From Bdellovibrionaceae bacterium UBA1609 (GTDB taxonomy: Bacteria > Bdellovibrionota > Bdellovibrionia > Bdellovibrionales > UBA1609), in NCBI GenBank assembly GCA_002321895.1, contig DCMZ01000014.1, positions 42,048 to 106,047 of the forward strand: a DNA stretch of 64,000 bases, in the 5' to 3' direction. This document shows positions 27,145 through 36,471 of this stretch, piece after piece. Positions within the stretch are counted from its first letter, which is position 1. Every line of letters begins with the position of its first letter. The position numbers were made by a program, and so were the translations under genes. Below the pieces are notes generated by a model. The model saw only the letters and a program-made list of their open reading frames with translations, was not told where the DNA came from and ran no database searches.

Positions 27145-28359
27145 ATGACAAAATTTCTTTTATTAGCAATGGGCCTACTCACCTCACCAGCAATGGCTCA
27201 AACACTTGATGGACAATGGACAACCGAATGTGAACCCTTTGGTCGACATGCAATGATATCCACCATAACTTTTGAATCCGGCCAATTAAATGCTCACGGC
27301 AACCTTTACGAACGACCAGGCTGTGCCATCAAAACCGTTCGATCAGAATTGAACGCTCGCTACACTACGGGTTCGAATCATGGCCAAGGCGTAGAATTTG
27401 ATTTAACCCCCCTAAGCTTCACAATCACTCTTTTAAAACAAGATGTTGTCGAACACTATAATCAAAATAAAATTTGTGACTTCGACACTTGGGAGCTGAA
27501 TATCCCTAAAGACATTCTAGGACAATCCAACTGTGTTGGATTTACCCCTCCCTACCTAGGTGAAACCATATATGACATCTTCAAACTCAATTCAGAGGAT
27601 GACCTCAAGTTCTCTTTTTTCCCCACAGAAATGACGATCAGAGACATACAAAACCGACCCACTGAGATCCCATCCGACGCCACAAAACTTTGGAAAATTT
27701 CTAACGACTCCTTCAATCGAGTCCATAGGGACTTAAAAATTTTAGACCATCATATTTCACAGCAACGTGCTGAGTTTTCACGAACCCCTATTGATATCAA
27801 CGACAAGAATTGGGTGAAGTTCAAATTAGATTTTATGGTCGAGATCGATCAATACGTGAGGAATTATGTAAACACGCCTCATCAGTTAAATTACTCGGAG
27901 GCTGAGAAAAGATTTTTCCAACAGGAGATATTTTCTAGATTTGAGGATATAGATCGGACGAACACTAACGATCTCAAACAACTTCTTTCTGTCTATAATT
28001 GGTTTAGAATTTCGGAATTTGGAAGAAAAGCGGATATTGATGCATGGATTATTGCTCAACATGCCGACTTTGATCATGAGTTTCAGAAAAATATTTTGGA
28101 GCGGTTGGGTTCACTGTGGCCAATCGGAGAAACTCACCCCAGAAACTACGCCTACCTTTTTGATCGAGTCGCTGTCTCATTTAACAATCCCTCCCAACGA
28201 GTACCACAAAGATATGGCACTCAAGGATTTTGTATAGGACCCGGACAATGGCAACCCTTTGAAATCGAAGACCCAATTCATGTTGACGTTCGTCGCTCTG
28301 AAGTCGGATTAGAGCCACTGGCAGATTATATTGCAGGATTTAGAGAAATTTGTAGATAG
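27145..28359 (+). CDS. Exported protein of unknown function
   Basis: A signal peptide (1-18, ending AMAQ) is followed by about 385 residues. The first third contains a small beta domain of WTTEC, RPGCAI type with Cys pairs that resembles lipocalin-like secreted domains; the rest is helical and charged. I do not recognise the family. The ATG follows GGGGAT. A hairpin at 28371 separates it from the convergent C13 peptidase gene. Confidence 0.7.
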   Translation: MTKFLLLAMGLLTSPAMAQTLDGQWTTECEPFGRHAMISTITFESGQLNAHGNLYERPGCAIKTVRSELNARYTTGSNHGQGVEFDLTPLSFTITLLKQDVVEHYNQNKICDFDTWELNIPKDILGQSNCVGFTPPYLGETIYDIFKLNSEDDLKFSFFPTEMTIRDIQNRPTEIPSDATKLWKISNDSFNRVHRDLKILDHHISQQRAEFSRTPIDINDKNWVKFKLDFMVEIDQYVRNYVNTPHQLNYSEAEKRFFQQEIFSRFEDIDRTNTNDLKQLLSVYNWFRISEFGRKADIDAWIIAQHADFDHEFQKNILERLGSLWPIGETHPRNYAYLFDRVAVSFNNPSQRVPQRYGTQGFCIGPGQWQPFEIEDPIHVDVRRSEVGLEPLADYIAGFREICR

Positions 28360-28370
28360 TCAAAAATAAG

Positions 28371-28395
28371 CGCTTTCCCGAGAATGGAAAGCGCC
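28371..28395. terminator. Hairpin between convergent genes
   Basis: GCGCTTTCC, a seven-base loop, then GGAAAGCGC form a nine-base perfect stem without a T tract. It sits between the stops at 28359 and 28403 and could end transcription from both sides, possibly with Rho. Confidence 0.6.
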
Positions 28396-28402
28396 ATTGA
28401 AA

Positions 28403-29143
28403 TTAATCCATCAAGATTCGTGATTCTACCATATTCTCACCAATGAAAACTTGTGGAAGTGATGGACGTACACCTAATTCAGCCTCTCGCCTTTCGATAC
28501 AGCTGTTTACTCTTACTCCCAATTCAGTCCAAGTTTCAGAATTTGGAATTTCAGACAACAAACAGTTATCCCAGAACGTATTTTCGTAGTCCGGCGAACA
28601 ACCAAAAGAAGGACGATCATGAATAGCGGCCGTCATGATCACTCTGTTCGGCCCTTTCAATTCTTCTGTTATAAACTGTCCAGAAAAACAAGCAGAGATT
28701 AAAATCACTGTGGGCTGATCACCACAATATTCATTCACTAGAGTAGAAAGATCCTGTGAAGTTAATGCACTTCTGCGCTCCATACTTAAATAGAATCCAC
28801 CATTGCGAATCCCATGGGATGTCATGTGAGCTAGACAAGCACGCTGTGTACGAGTTGTATTGTGAGCCACGCTTAAATCTGCAAAGCCTTCAGCGATATT
28901 ATCCAAGGTAGCTGCTCTTACTCCTGCGATCTGTTCCCTACGCATTGATGACAAATGAATTTGATTGGAACTCAAAAGACCCATTTCATTAAACAACGAA
29001 CCCAAATCTTTTCGCCCATTATCGAAGTTATTAATAGAATCATCTCCGGCAATCATAAGAGCTCGCCATTCATAGTCGGAAGAAACAACGGAATCCGCCC
29101 AAGCTGAAGTACTGAATAAAAGTATAGATAATAAAAGTCTCAT
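28403..29143 (-). CDS. Exported C13-type (legumain-like) cysteine peptidase
   Basis: A signal peptide (1-16) precedes a caspase-fold domain. The His motif AHMTSHG (His110) and the Cys motif ISACFSG (Cys152), each after a hydrophobic strand, match the family C13 dyad. IAGDD at 31-35 and the DNGRKDL segment are typical of its N-terminal part. At 246 residues it is a compact bacterial member. It probably acts outside the cytoplasm as an asparaginyl-type endopeptidase, but the specificity is not shown. Confidence 0.82.
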   Translation of the reverse strand: MRLLLSILLFSTSAWADSVVSSDYEWRALMIAGDDSINNFDNGRKDLGSLFNEMGLLSSNQIHLSSMRREQIAGVRAATLDNIAEGFADLSVAHNTTRTQRACLAHMTSHGIRNGGFYLSMERRSALTSQDLSTLVNEYCGDQPTVILISACFSGQFITEELKGPNRVIMTAAIHDRPSFGCSPDYENTFWDNCLLSEIPNSETWTELGVRVNSCIERREAELGVRPSLPQVFIGENMVESRILMD

Positions 29144-29357
29144 AATGCCCCCCTGGCTGTACCCAATTTGGAACCAACCTAGGAGTTCCCTTGTTATATT
29201 GTCAATGCGGGGATTCGCTAAGATTCAAAAGATGCAGAATTTTGACGGATTCCTCAGCAACCTGACAAACTCTTTAACTTTTTTACTCGGTAAGACTCGT
29301 AGCGCCGAGAAAGGGACCTGATTCCCATCAATAGAATTTCATAATAGGATCCTATCC

Positions 29358-29702
29358 ATGTCAGAATATCAAATATATCACAATCCTAGATGCAGTAAGA
29401 GCAGAGAAACTTTGGAACTTCTTACGTCCCACGGAATAGAACCCAAGATTATCGAGTATTTGAAGACTCCACCATCAGAGACTGAAATTTTAGAGTTATT
29501 AGAAAAACTGGAGTCCAGCCCCGCATCTTTGGTTCGAGTGAAGGAAGATCTTTTTAAGGATAATGCTTTCAAAATCGAAACGAATGAGGAAATTGCTAGG
29601 CTTATAGCAAAGCATCCTCAATTAATGGAGCGACCTTTGGTCGTTAAAGGTCATCGAGCCGTTCTCGGAAGACCACCACTACAAGTAGAAACTTTATTTT
29701 AA
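29358..29702 (+). CDS. arsC: Arsenate reductase, glutaredoxin-dependent (ArsC)
   Basis: The 114-residue protein has the catalytic Cys12 in NPRCSKSRE, the LVRVKE segment with the conserved Arg, and the C-terminal RPLVVKGHRAVLGRP block of ArsC. It reduces arsenate to arsenite with glutathione and glutaredoxin. No arsR or arsB gene is adjacent, so it is an orphan; some such orphans are YffB-like proteins with other roles, but the C-terminal block favours ArsC. Confidence 0.9.
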   Translation: MSEYQIYHNPRCSKSRETLELLTSHGIEPKIIEYLKTPPSETEILELLEKLESSPASLVRVKEDLFKDNAFKIETNEEIARLIAKHPQLMERPLVVKGHRAVLGRPPLQVETLF

Positions 29703-29757
29703 ATTTATTTTTTAGAAGACTAGTCGGTAGATGAAAACACTGATTCAAGTTAAAAAG

Positions 29758-30399
29758 TTAGTGTTTCGGAATCAACAACCTAACTTCTTCTTTCACCTCT
29801 TTATTTCCCTTAAGGGGCTCAGCAACAAAATCAGAATGAATACAGTCTATATTGAATGAATCGCTATAGTAGCTGTCAAATTCTGCCTGACTCACAGAAA
29901 AGGGCGGTCCATCCATGATACTCTGGTTGTAATCATAACTAATCACCATTTGTGGACACTGGCCAGTCATTGCTCGAAGGTGTTCTGCATACTTTGAACG
30001 CATTTCTAGAGGTAATGCCACAATAGCAGCTCGGTCGTAAACTAAGTCTACTGATCCCAACTCCTCTAAAACCAAATCGAAAAAATCTCCTGAGAATATT
30101 TCAATGTTTTCTGATGTAAACTTAAACAGTGATCCTTTGGTTTCCACTTTGGGTTCAAGCCCTAGTTCTTCAAAAAGCTCTTCAACAACCTTCTTTACCA
30201 ACTCCACCCCGCATACTTGAAATCCTTGGCTTAACAACCATTTGATATCCACGGTTTTCCCACACAAAGGCACAAATATACGTTTTGTGTCTGCATTAAC
30301 TACGAGGGAAAGGTACCTTTCCAATAAGGGATTCACCTGATCTCGATGAAAACCAATGTTTTTATCTTCCCAACGCTTATGCCAAAAACTGGTATCCAT
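29758..30399 (-). CDS. tpm: Thiopurine S-methyltransferase
   Basis: The 213-residue protein follows the bacterial TPMT pattern: FWHKRWEDKNIGFHRDQVNPLL at the N-terminus, VPLCGKTVDIKWLLSQGFQVCGVEL for S-adenosylmethionine binding, and VYDRAAIVALP after. In bacteria, these methylate sulfur, selenium or tellurium compounds such as tellurite. The start at ATG 30399 aligns with the family; a TTG-type start at 30411 would add four residues. It converges on arsC, again suggesting a metalloid-handling neighbourhood. Confidence 0.9.
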   Translation of the reverse strand: MDTSFWHKRWEDKNIGFHRDQVNPLLERYLSLVVNADTKRIFVPLCGKTVDIKWLLSQGFQVCGVELVKKVVEELFEELGLEPKVETKGSLFKFTSENIEIFSGDFFDLVLEELGSVDLVYDRAAIVALPLEMRSKYAEHLRAMTGQCPQMVISYDYNQSIMDGPPFSVSQAEFDSYYSDSFNIDCIHSDFVAEPLKGNKEVKEEVRLLIPKH

Positions 30400-30717
30400 T
30401 ACCTCTCCCACAATCTCAATTTCTATCCAGGTAGAACTTACTCATTACTAAGATCGTTGATTTAGCAATATTTCAGTGTCACATCAAGGGGAACAGCTGA
30501 AACAAAAGAAGATCCAAATTGTAGCCCCTCCTGAAACTGTACTTAACTGGGCTGCCCAGTACGCCGCATAAAGAAGAAAAAGCCAGTCGCTGATTTGAGA
30601 CATTCGACGCTGTAGATATATCTATATGAATAGTGTCTAAAATAGTTATTGATAATTTTCATAACATGCCTAGATTGGTTCCGTTCGGGGGAAGTAACAA
30701 AAAATTTAGGGGGATAC
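30400..30717. other. Intergenic region with two perfect palindromes
   Basis: About 320 bases between divergent tpm and subtilase genes. ACTGGGC-T-GCCCAGT (30546-30560) and TAGATATATCTA (30613-30624) are perfect inverted repeats and possible regulator sites. No gene is convincing; a 258-base minus-strand frame looks like chance. Confidence 0.4.
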
Positions 30718-33700
30718 ATGCAACGTGAAATTATCGTCATCTTGGCTGCCATATTTTTATTTGGCTGCAACAAGTGGAATAGCAATAACCAATCTATCAT
30801 TCAAGGAAGTGCTCCAACCAATACAACTAAGGTGGGACATCATTTAATTTCAGAAATTAATCCATTAGGCATTAATGATCGCCCTCAACTCCAAGCTGAG
30901 GCTTCGGTGGTTTTGGTGAAGCTATCGGAGGCTCCACTTTTTTCCACTGCGGTACAAGGCACCGATGGGCTAGAAGTAGATCCCGAATTGCGAGAACGAA
31001 TTCTTTCTCAGCAGTCTGAATTTATTGCGCGCGCACAAGCTATCTCACCTGAAATCATTGTCCTTTACAGATACCGAATGATCTTGAATGGAGTGGCTCT
31101 AGTTGTTCCAAGAGAGCATTTAGAGACCATTGGCACTAGTGATGGTGTTGTCGATATGGCAAGAGCTAATGCTCTATCTCATCCCAATGCTTTAGTTCAT
31201 AATGATGGACAAACAACGCCTACCCAAGGCCTAAATGATAAAAGCTCCGTGGCTTTTATAGGTGCTCGACGAGTTCTCAAAGAACTGACCACAATAAACG
31301 AGCGAGGCGAAGTGGTTCCCATCGATGGTGCCGGACTTAAAGTAGGAATTCTTGATACAGGCATAGACTACACTCATGCCATGCTTGGAGGTTCCGGAAA
31401 TGTTGAGGACTATGAGTCCATGAACAAGGATCAAGCTTCCTCCTTATTCCCTAACGAAAAAGTGGTAGGTGGAATTGATTTAGTCGGCACTGAATACAAC
31501 GCCGTATCCGCATATCTACCTCATCAAATTCCCGTACCCGATGTTAACCCTATGGACGTTGGCGGACACGGAACTCACGTAGCCGGAACCGTAGCTGGTA
31601 TCGGCAACGGAACTACTACTTATGATGGAGTTGCACCTGGTGCGGACCTCTATGCGATTAAAGTCTTTGGAGCCGGATCCACTTCGGATGTGGTAGTGAT
31701 CGCAGGTCTTGAATACGCGGCCGACCCCAATGGCGATGGAGATCCTTCTGATAAATTAGATGTTGTGAATCTGTCATTAGGCAGTGAGTTTGGAAATCCT
31801 ATGCAGCTTTATGGAGAAGCTGTTGCCAACCTCATAAAAGGAGGCATTTCTATGGCGGCTTCTGCCGGCAACAGCGGAGACGTCACTCACATTACTGGAT
31901 CGCCATCAGCCTCTCGAGATGCCCTTTCTGTAGCTGCTAGCATTGATAACATGGACCACAATTACAAGTTTAAAGCTGTTAAATTTAGTTCAGAAAATCA
32001 TGGTGATATTTTAGCTGAGGCTGTTGAAGGTTCTATTTCAACTCCTATCGCCGAGGCCGGAGATGTCTCTGGTGAGCTCGTCCCCGTCGGTTTAGCTGAC
32101 GCAGATTTACCCGAAGAACTCGCCGCTAAAGTGAATGGCAAAGTAGCATTGATTGACCGAGGCGCTGTGACTTTCTCCAGCAAGCTTCAACGTGTCCATG
32201 CGGCTGGAGCCATTGGTGCTGTGGTTGCCAACAATGTCGATGGTGCGCCAATAGCCATGGGCGGCGACAGCCTAACACCAATCCCAGCCATCATGATTAC
32301 AAAATCCTTGGGACAAACCCTTAAAGACGATGTGACTGCTGGTGCTACACCTTCCATTCAGTTTCAAACTGATCGCTCCATTGAAAAGCCCGAATTGATC
32401 GACACATTGACAGGATTCTCCTCAAAAGGACCTCGATCCATCGATTCTCTGCTAAAACCAGAGATTTCCGCGCCGGGTTCACAAATTGTTTCGGCAGATG
32501 TGGGTTCAGGAGACGGACCTACAAAAATGAGTGGGACATCTATGGCCGCTCCTCATATTGCTGGGGTCATGGCCTTATTGCACCAGAAGTTTCCCAAATT
32601 AGGTCCCTTAGATATTAAGGCCCTAATTATGAGTACAGCCACAACGATCTCTGATGCGGAAGACAAAATCTACCCCATTGCACGCCAAGGGGCGGGTCGC
32701 GTTCAAGTTTTCGAAGCCGCTACTCAGAAGCTACTGGTAAAAACTCCTGGAATTTCTTTAGGTAATGTTCAAGTGGGTGTAAGGAAAAGAGTGGCCAAGG
32801 TTATTTCTTTTAAAAATATTTCGGATGAGAATTTAGCTTTTAATATCGCAACAGAATCTCATCCAAACATGTCTATCCTTCTTGGATCTACCAATGCTGT
32901 TCTTGCCCCAAATGAAACGTTAGAGATCAATGTTGATTTTGAATTGTCAGCCACCCAATTAGAGGCTGCAGCGGAAGAGTATGATGGTTGGATTTTTCTA
33001 AAGCAAAACGATACAGAGTTGGCGCGCATCCCCGTATTGGCTATGGCAGAGCGTCTTTCCGATATTACAGCTAAAGAACTTAAGGTCTTTGCCACTAATA
33101 ATAATGATGCTCGCGATGCCGCTGCGGTTTTGAATCTCGAATCCGGCGTCGGTGCCAATGGGCAAGTTCTTGCGTTCAACCTTCTAGCCATGGATGAAAG
33201 AAAACCCGCTGAGACAGGCCTTGCCGATAATCACAAGAATCGTATTTGTGACTTGGAATCCGCAGGTTTTCGAGTGATCGAAAAGCAAGTCGATGGAGAA
33301 AACGCTAAAGTGCTACAAATCGCTACAAAACTTTACAACCCCATTTCCGATTGGCAGGCCTGCCAAGTTTCCGTTCAGTTCGATGCGGATGGAGATGGAA
33401 AAGCGGACCAAGAGTTGATGGGTATGGCACACGGCCAGCTTTCCGGTCTAGATGGAAACACATTGAGTTCCCTATTAGCTGATGCCAACCAGTTGCGTGA
33501 GATTCGTAAACAGTTTGAAATTGATGTGAATGCACCAGGCGCTGACACCAATGATATGGAACCTGACTTTTCACCAGCTCTATTGGATAGCCAAGCCATG
33601 ACTTTCTACAATCACTCAACTATTGCGGTGGTTGAAGCGAAGTTAAGCTTACTCAAGAAGTCAGCCAGCGGAAATTTCGCTATAAAAGTGGCCGTCCTCG

Positions 33701-33996
33701 CTGAAAGCGATGCGGAGAATACTTTTGAGGCGGATGACTTCTTATCCGATCATCTCAATCAGTGGCATTTGCTCAACCCAGGTCCTTCTGGATCGGGATT
33801 CCACGGCATGCCTGAGATCATCGAGCTGGGCGCAAACTCTACTCAGTCAGTGCGACTCACCCACGGTGAAGGATCAAACCCGCTCATACTGTATATGCCT
33901 CACAATAGAAATGTCCTTTCCAGCACATTGCTGGACAAACAATCTGCGGTGGTACAACCTCATTATGAATTTGGAACCCAGATCGCTGGACAATAA
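30718..33996 (+). CDS. Lipoprotein subtilase (S8) with PA domain
   Basis: The ATG at 30718 follows AGGGGGA and begins a lipoprotein signal with lipobox LFGC (Cys17). The S8 catalytic triad is Asp213 (LDTGID), His284 (HGTHVAG) and Ser608 (GTSMAAPH). A protease-associated domain is inserted at about 431-540 between His and Ser, as in C5a-peptidase-like and lactocepin-like subtilases. A propeptide of roughly 170 residues precedes the catalytic core. The last 400 residues contain beta-sandwich-like repeats. At 1092 residues, it is a large surface-anchored protease, probably for degrading external proteins. Confidence 0.92.
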   Translation: MQREIIVILAAIFLFGCNKWNSNNQSIIQGSAPTNTTKVGHHLISEINPLGINDRPQLQAEASVVLVKLSEAPLFSTAVQGTDGLEVDPELRERILSQQSEFIARAQAISPEIIVLYRYRMILNGVALVVPREHLETIGTSDGVVDMARANALSHPNALVHNDGQTTPTQGLNDKSSVAFIGARRVLKELTTINERGEVVPIDGAGLKVGILDTGIDYTHAMLGGSGNVEDYESMNKDQASSLFPNEKVVGGIDLVGTEYNAVSAYLPHQIPVPDVNPMDVGGHGTHVAGTVAGIGNGTTTYDGVAPGADLYAIKVFGAGSTSDVVVIAGLEYAADPNGDGDPSDKLDVVNLSLGSEFGNPMQLYGEAVANLIKGGISMAASAGNSGDVTHITGSPSASRDALSVAASIDNMDHNYKFKAVKFSSENHGDILAEAVEGSISTPIAEAGDVSGELVPVGLADADLPEELAAKVNGKVALIDRGAVTFSSKLQRVHAAGAIGAVVANNVDGAPIAMGGDSLTPIPAIMITKSLGQTLKDDVTAGATPSIQFQTDRSIEKPELIDTLTGFSSKGPRSIDSLLKPEISAPGSQIVSADVGSGDGPTKMSGTSMAAPHIAGVMALLHQKFPKLGPLDIKALIMSTATTISDAEDKIYPIARQGAGRVQVFEAATQKLLVKTPGISLGNVQVGVRKRVAKVISFKNISDENLAFNIATESHPNMSILLGSTNAVLAPNETLEINVDFELSATQLEAAAEEYDGWIFLKQNDTELARIPVLAMAERLSDITAKELKVFATNNNDARDAAAVLNLESGVGANGQVLAFNLLAMDERKPAETGLADNHKNRICDLESAGFRVIEKQVDGENAKVLQIATKLYNPISDWQACQVSVQFDADGDGKADQELMGMAHGQLSGLDGNTLSSLLADANQLREIRKQFEIDVNAPGADTNDMEPDFSPALLDSQAMTFYNHSTIAVVEAKLSLLKKSASGNFAIKVAVLAESDAENTFEADDFLSDHLNQWHLLNPGPSGSGFHGMPEIIELGANSTQSVRLTHGEGSNPLILYMPHNRNVLSSTLLDKQSAVVQPHYEFGTQIAGQ

Positions 33997-34011
33997 TAAG
34001 AATCTTTTTAG

Positions 34012-34041
34012 AGGTACCGGGTAAGAACTTACCTGGTACCT
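34012..34041. terminator. Long hairpin after the subtilase gene
   Basis: A 14-base stem from AGGTACCGGGTAAG to CTTACCTGGTACCT with one G-T pair and a two-base centre, 16 bases after the stop codon. It has no T tract. It may act as a terminator or mRNA stabiliser. It shares GGTAC ends with the 51-bp repeats but is otherwise different. Confidence 0.6.
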
Positions 34042-34076
34042 ATTGACCTCCACTCTAATGTCTCTATAAGAACAGT

Positions 34077-34529
34077 ATGTTTTTAGAGTGCAAAATCCCT
34101 CCTCTTATCGTTGCTTTCTCTGTCGGTTTGATTATGTGGACCGTAAGTCAGATTTCGTCTTCACCTGCTCTGCCTAATCATATATCCGTATCGATTGCCT
34201 TATTTTTACTGGCTTCCGCCGTAGCTTTGCTTGCTGTAATAAATTTTAAAAAAGCTAAAACTACCGTGGACCCGAGGTATCCTGAAAAAACCACAGAACT
34301 GGTTATTGCTGGAATATACAAGTACTCCAGAAATCCCATGTACTTGGCGTTTTTCCTATGGCTCATCGCCTTTGCAGCCTATCTCTCCAACGTCTACGCA
34401 CTTTTGATAAGCCCCGTCTTCATCTTGTATATGAACCGTTTTCAAATTGCCCCCGAAGAAAGGTCGCTAGAGACTCTTTTTGGAAATTCTTATCACGCTT
34501 ATAAAAAGCAAACGCGACGGTGGTTATAA
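34077..34529 (+). CDS. Isoprenylcysteine methyltransferase-like membrane protein (PEMT/ICMT family)
   Basis: The 150-residue protein has about four membrane helices and the family core: GIYKYSRNPMYLAFFLWLIAF, then a hydrophobic hairpin, then APEERSLETLFGNSYHAYKKQTRRWL near the C-terminus. The C-terminal RNPMY and E-E-R pairs contact S-adenosylmethionine in family structures. Bacterial members probably methylate lipids or small molecules. There is no clear ribosome binding site. The substrate is not known. Confidence 0.85.
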   Translation: MFLECKIPPLIVAFSVGLIMWTVSQISSSPALPNHISVSIALFLLASAVALLAVINFKKAKTTVDPRYPEKTTELVIAGIYKYSRNPMYLAFFLWLIAFAAYLSNVYALLISPVFILYMNRFQIAPEERSLETLFGNSYHAYKKQTRRWL

Positions 34530-34625
34530 ACAGAGGACCTCGAACTCTAGAGCCATGTTTAAGATTGTTCCTTTTTGCTCCCTGATTTAAGATAACCAAA
34601 GTATTTCTCAAAAAGTCCATTGAAC

Positions 34626-34641
34626 AGGAGTTAATAAAATT
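34626..34641 (+). promoter_or_regulatory. Ribosome binding site that places an ATT start codon
   Basis: AGGAG (34626-34630) lies eight bases before ATT (34639-34641). The reading frame from that ATT continues without a stop into the ABC-F gene and restores the N-terminal strand that the family needs, while the ATG at 34672 has no ribosome binding site. Confidence 0.6.
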
Positions 34642-36444
34642 CTCGCCAGCGTAAATAAACTTAACAAAACCATGGGCTCAAAACCTCTTTTTGAAGACTT
34701 AAGCTTTACTATTGAAGACAAGCAGAAGGTGGGCCTGTTGGGACCCAATGGTGCTGGAAAATCCACTTTGCTACGAATCATTGCGGGCCTGGAACCTACC
34801 GATAGTGGTGAAACCTCCTATCGAAAGGGACTTCGAATGGCTTATGTCCCTCAAGAGCAAACTTTCAATGACTCCCTTCCCATATCCCAGGTAGCGAAAG
34901 CGCTACTTGAAGGAACAGGGATGGACCCCTATGAATCAGAGATTCAGTCTCAAATTTATTTGAGTCTGGTCGGCTTTGAAGACTCCTCCGTCATCACAGG
35001 AACTCTTTCGGGGGGATGGAAGAAGCGACTTAGCTTGGCCGTTGCCTTTGCGCAAGAGCCAGACCTATTACTTTTAGATGAGCCGACGAACCACATGGAC
35101 TGGGATGGCATCCTCTGGCTTGAAAACTATCTCAACTCTTATAAAAATTCATTCATACTCATAAGCCATGATCGAACTTTTTTAGACAACACCTGTAATC
35201 AAACTATGGAAATTAACCCTCTCTATCGTGATGGTTATTTATCTTTTAAGGGTGGCTACGAAGAATTTCTAAAAAAGAAAGAGGAGTACGCCCAGGCCCA
35301 GCTCAACTTACAAGACACTCTATCGAACAAAGCTCGACGAGAAGTGGACTGGCTGCGTGCTGGAGTTAAAGCCAGAACCACTAAAAGCAATGCCCGGGCC
35401 AAAGAGGCCTACGAACTCTTGGATGAGCTTTCTGCTGTTTCTTCCCGAAATCGATCTGGCCAATCCAAAGTGAGACTGGAAATCGATAGTTCTGGGAAGC
35501 GGTCAAAAAAGTTTATTGATCTTAAAGGTGTCGACATTGCCTATGGAGATAACAGACTGATTCACCAATTGAACCTCACATTAGGGCCTAAAACCTGCAT
35601 TGGCCTACTCGGGGAAAATGGCAGTGGAAAAACAAGTCTGATTAAAGCCATAACCGGACAAGAGGATAATTATTCGGGAACCATAGAAAAAGCCGATGGT
35701 CTAAACGTAATTTACTTTGACCAAAAAAGAGAGGCCCTTCCCCAAGATGTAGACCTTATTCAGTATTTAGGAGATGGGTCGGACTATACCATCTTTAAAA
35801 ACCAATCCATCCATGTGGCTTCATATGCTAGCCGATTTTTATTCTCATCGGATAAAATGAAATTAAAAATCTCACAGCTCTCCGGCGGAGAGCAAGCTCG
35901 CCTGCTAATTGCAAAAGTACTGCTGCAGCCGGCAGACGTTATCATTTTAGATGAACCCACAAACGACTTGGATATAAACAGCATTGAAGTATTAGAAGAA
36001 AGCCTCCAGGGCTTTAATGGCCTAGTAATTCTGGTATCTCACGATCGATATTTTCTATCCCAGCTATGCCAAAAGTATTTAGCTCTTGAAGGACAAGGGT
36101 CTTGGCAAATCTACCCCGATCTCTTTCAATGGCTAAAGGCATCCAAATCGTCAGGAGACCCTAATAAGAAAGAAAATGAGAGCCCACGTGAATCGGCCAA
36201 CAAAAATCAAAGTAGAGTTTCAAAGCCTAAACTTTCTTATAAAGAAAAAAGACAGCTTGAGACAATTGAACAGGATATCGAAGTGGCCGAACAAGAGCTG
36301 GAAGAAGCCCAGCTCGCTCTTACAGAATCTTATGGGGCTACGGACCCCGCACTTTCCAACCAATGTTTAGAAACTCTAAAGCTAAAACAGCAACAGGTGG
36401 ATAAGCTCTATAAATTTTGGGAAGACATTGAGAAAAAGCTATAA
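34639..36444 (+). CDS. ABC-F family ATPase (Uup-like), probably with an ATT start
   Basis: Two ABC domains in one 601-residue protein without membrane segments. The first has the Walker A GPNGAGKST, signature LSGGWKKR and LLLLDEPTNHMD; the second has GENGSGKTS, LSGGEQAR and VIILDEPTNDLD. A linker and a C-terminal coiled coil (about 520-600, Lys/Glu-rich) are present. ABC-F proteins act on the ribosome; the Uup-like C-terminal coil can also bind DNA or RNA. Starting at ATG 34672 would remove the first beta strand; starting at ATT 34639 gives MLASVNKLNKTMGSKPLFED, the normal family N-terminus. Confidence 0.9.
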   Translation: MLASVNKLNKTMGSKPLFEDLSFTIEDKQKVGLLGPNGAGKSTLLRIIAGLEPTDSGETSYRKGLRMAYVPQEQTFNDSLPISQVAKALLEGTGMDPYESEIQSQIYLSLVGFEDSSVITGTLSGGWKKRLSLAVAFAQEPDLLLLDEPTNHMDWDGILWLENYLNSYKNSFILISHDRTFLDNTCNQTMEINPLYRDGYLSFKGGYEEFLKKKEEYAQAQLNLQDTLSNKARREVDWLRAGVKARTTKSNARAKEAYELLDELSAVSSRNRSGQSKVRLEIDSSGKRSKKFIDLKGVDIAYGDNRLIHQLNLTLGPKTCIGLLGENGSGKTSLIKAITGQEDNYSGTIEKADGLNVIYFDQKREALPQDVDLIQYLGDGSDYTIFKNQSIHVASYASRFLFSSDKMKLKISQLSGGEQARLLIAKVLLQPADVIILDEPTNDLDINSIEVLEESLQGFNGLVILVSHDRYFLSQLCQKYLALEGQGSWQIYPDLFQWLKASKSSGDPNKKENESPRESANKNQSRVSKPKLSYKEKRQLETIEQDIEVAEQELEEAQLALTESYGATDPALSNQCLETLKLKQQQVDKLYKFWEDIEKKL

Positions 36445-36471
36445 GTCGGCTTTTTCTCAATATTAATGTTT

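Noticed and set aside
30543..30800. 85-residue minus-strand frame at the subtilase promoter
   Set aside because: It overlaps the subtilase signal peptide on the opposite strand and shows no protein-like pattern.
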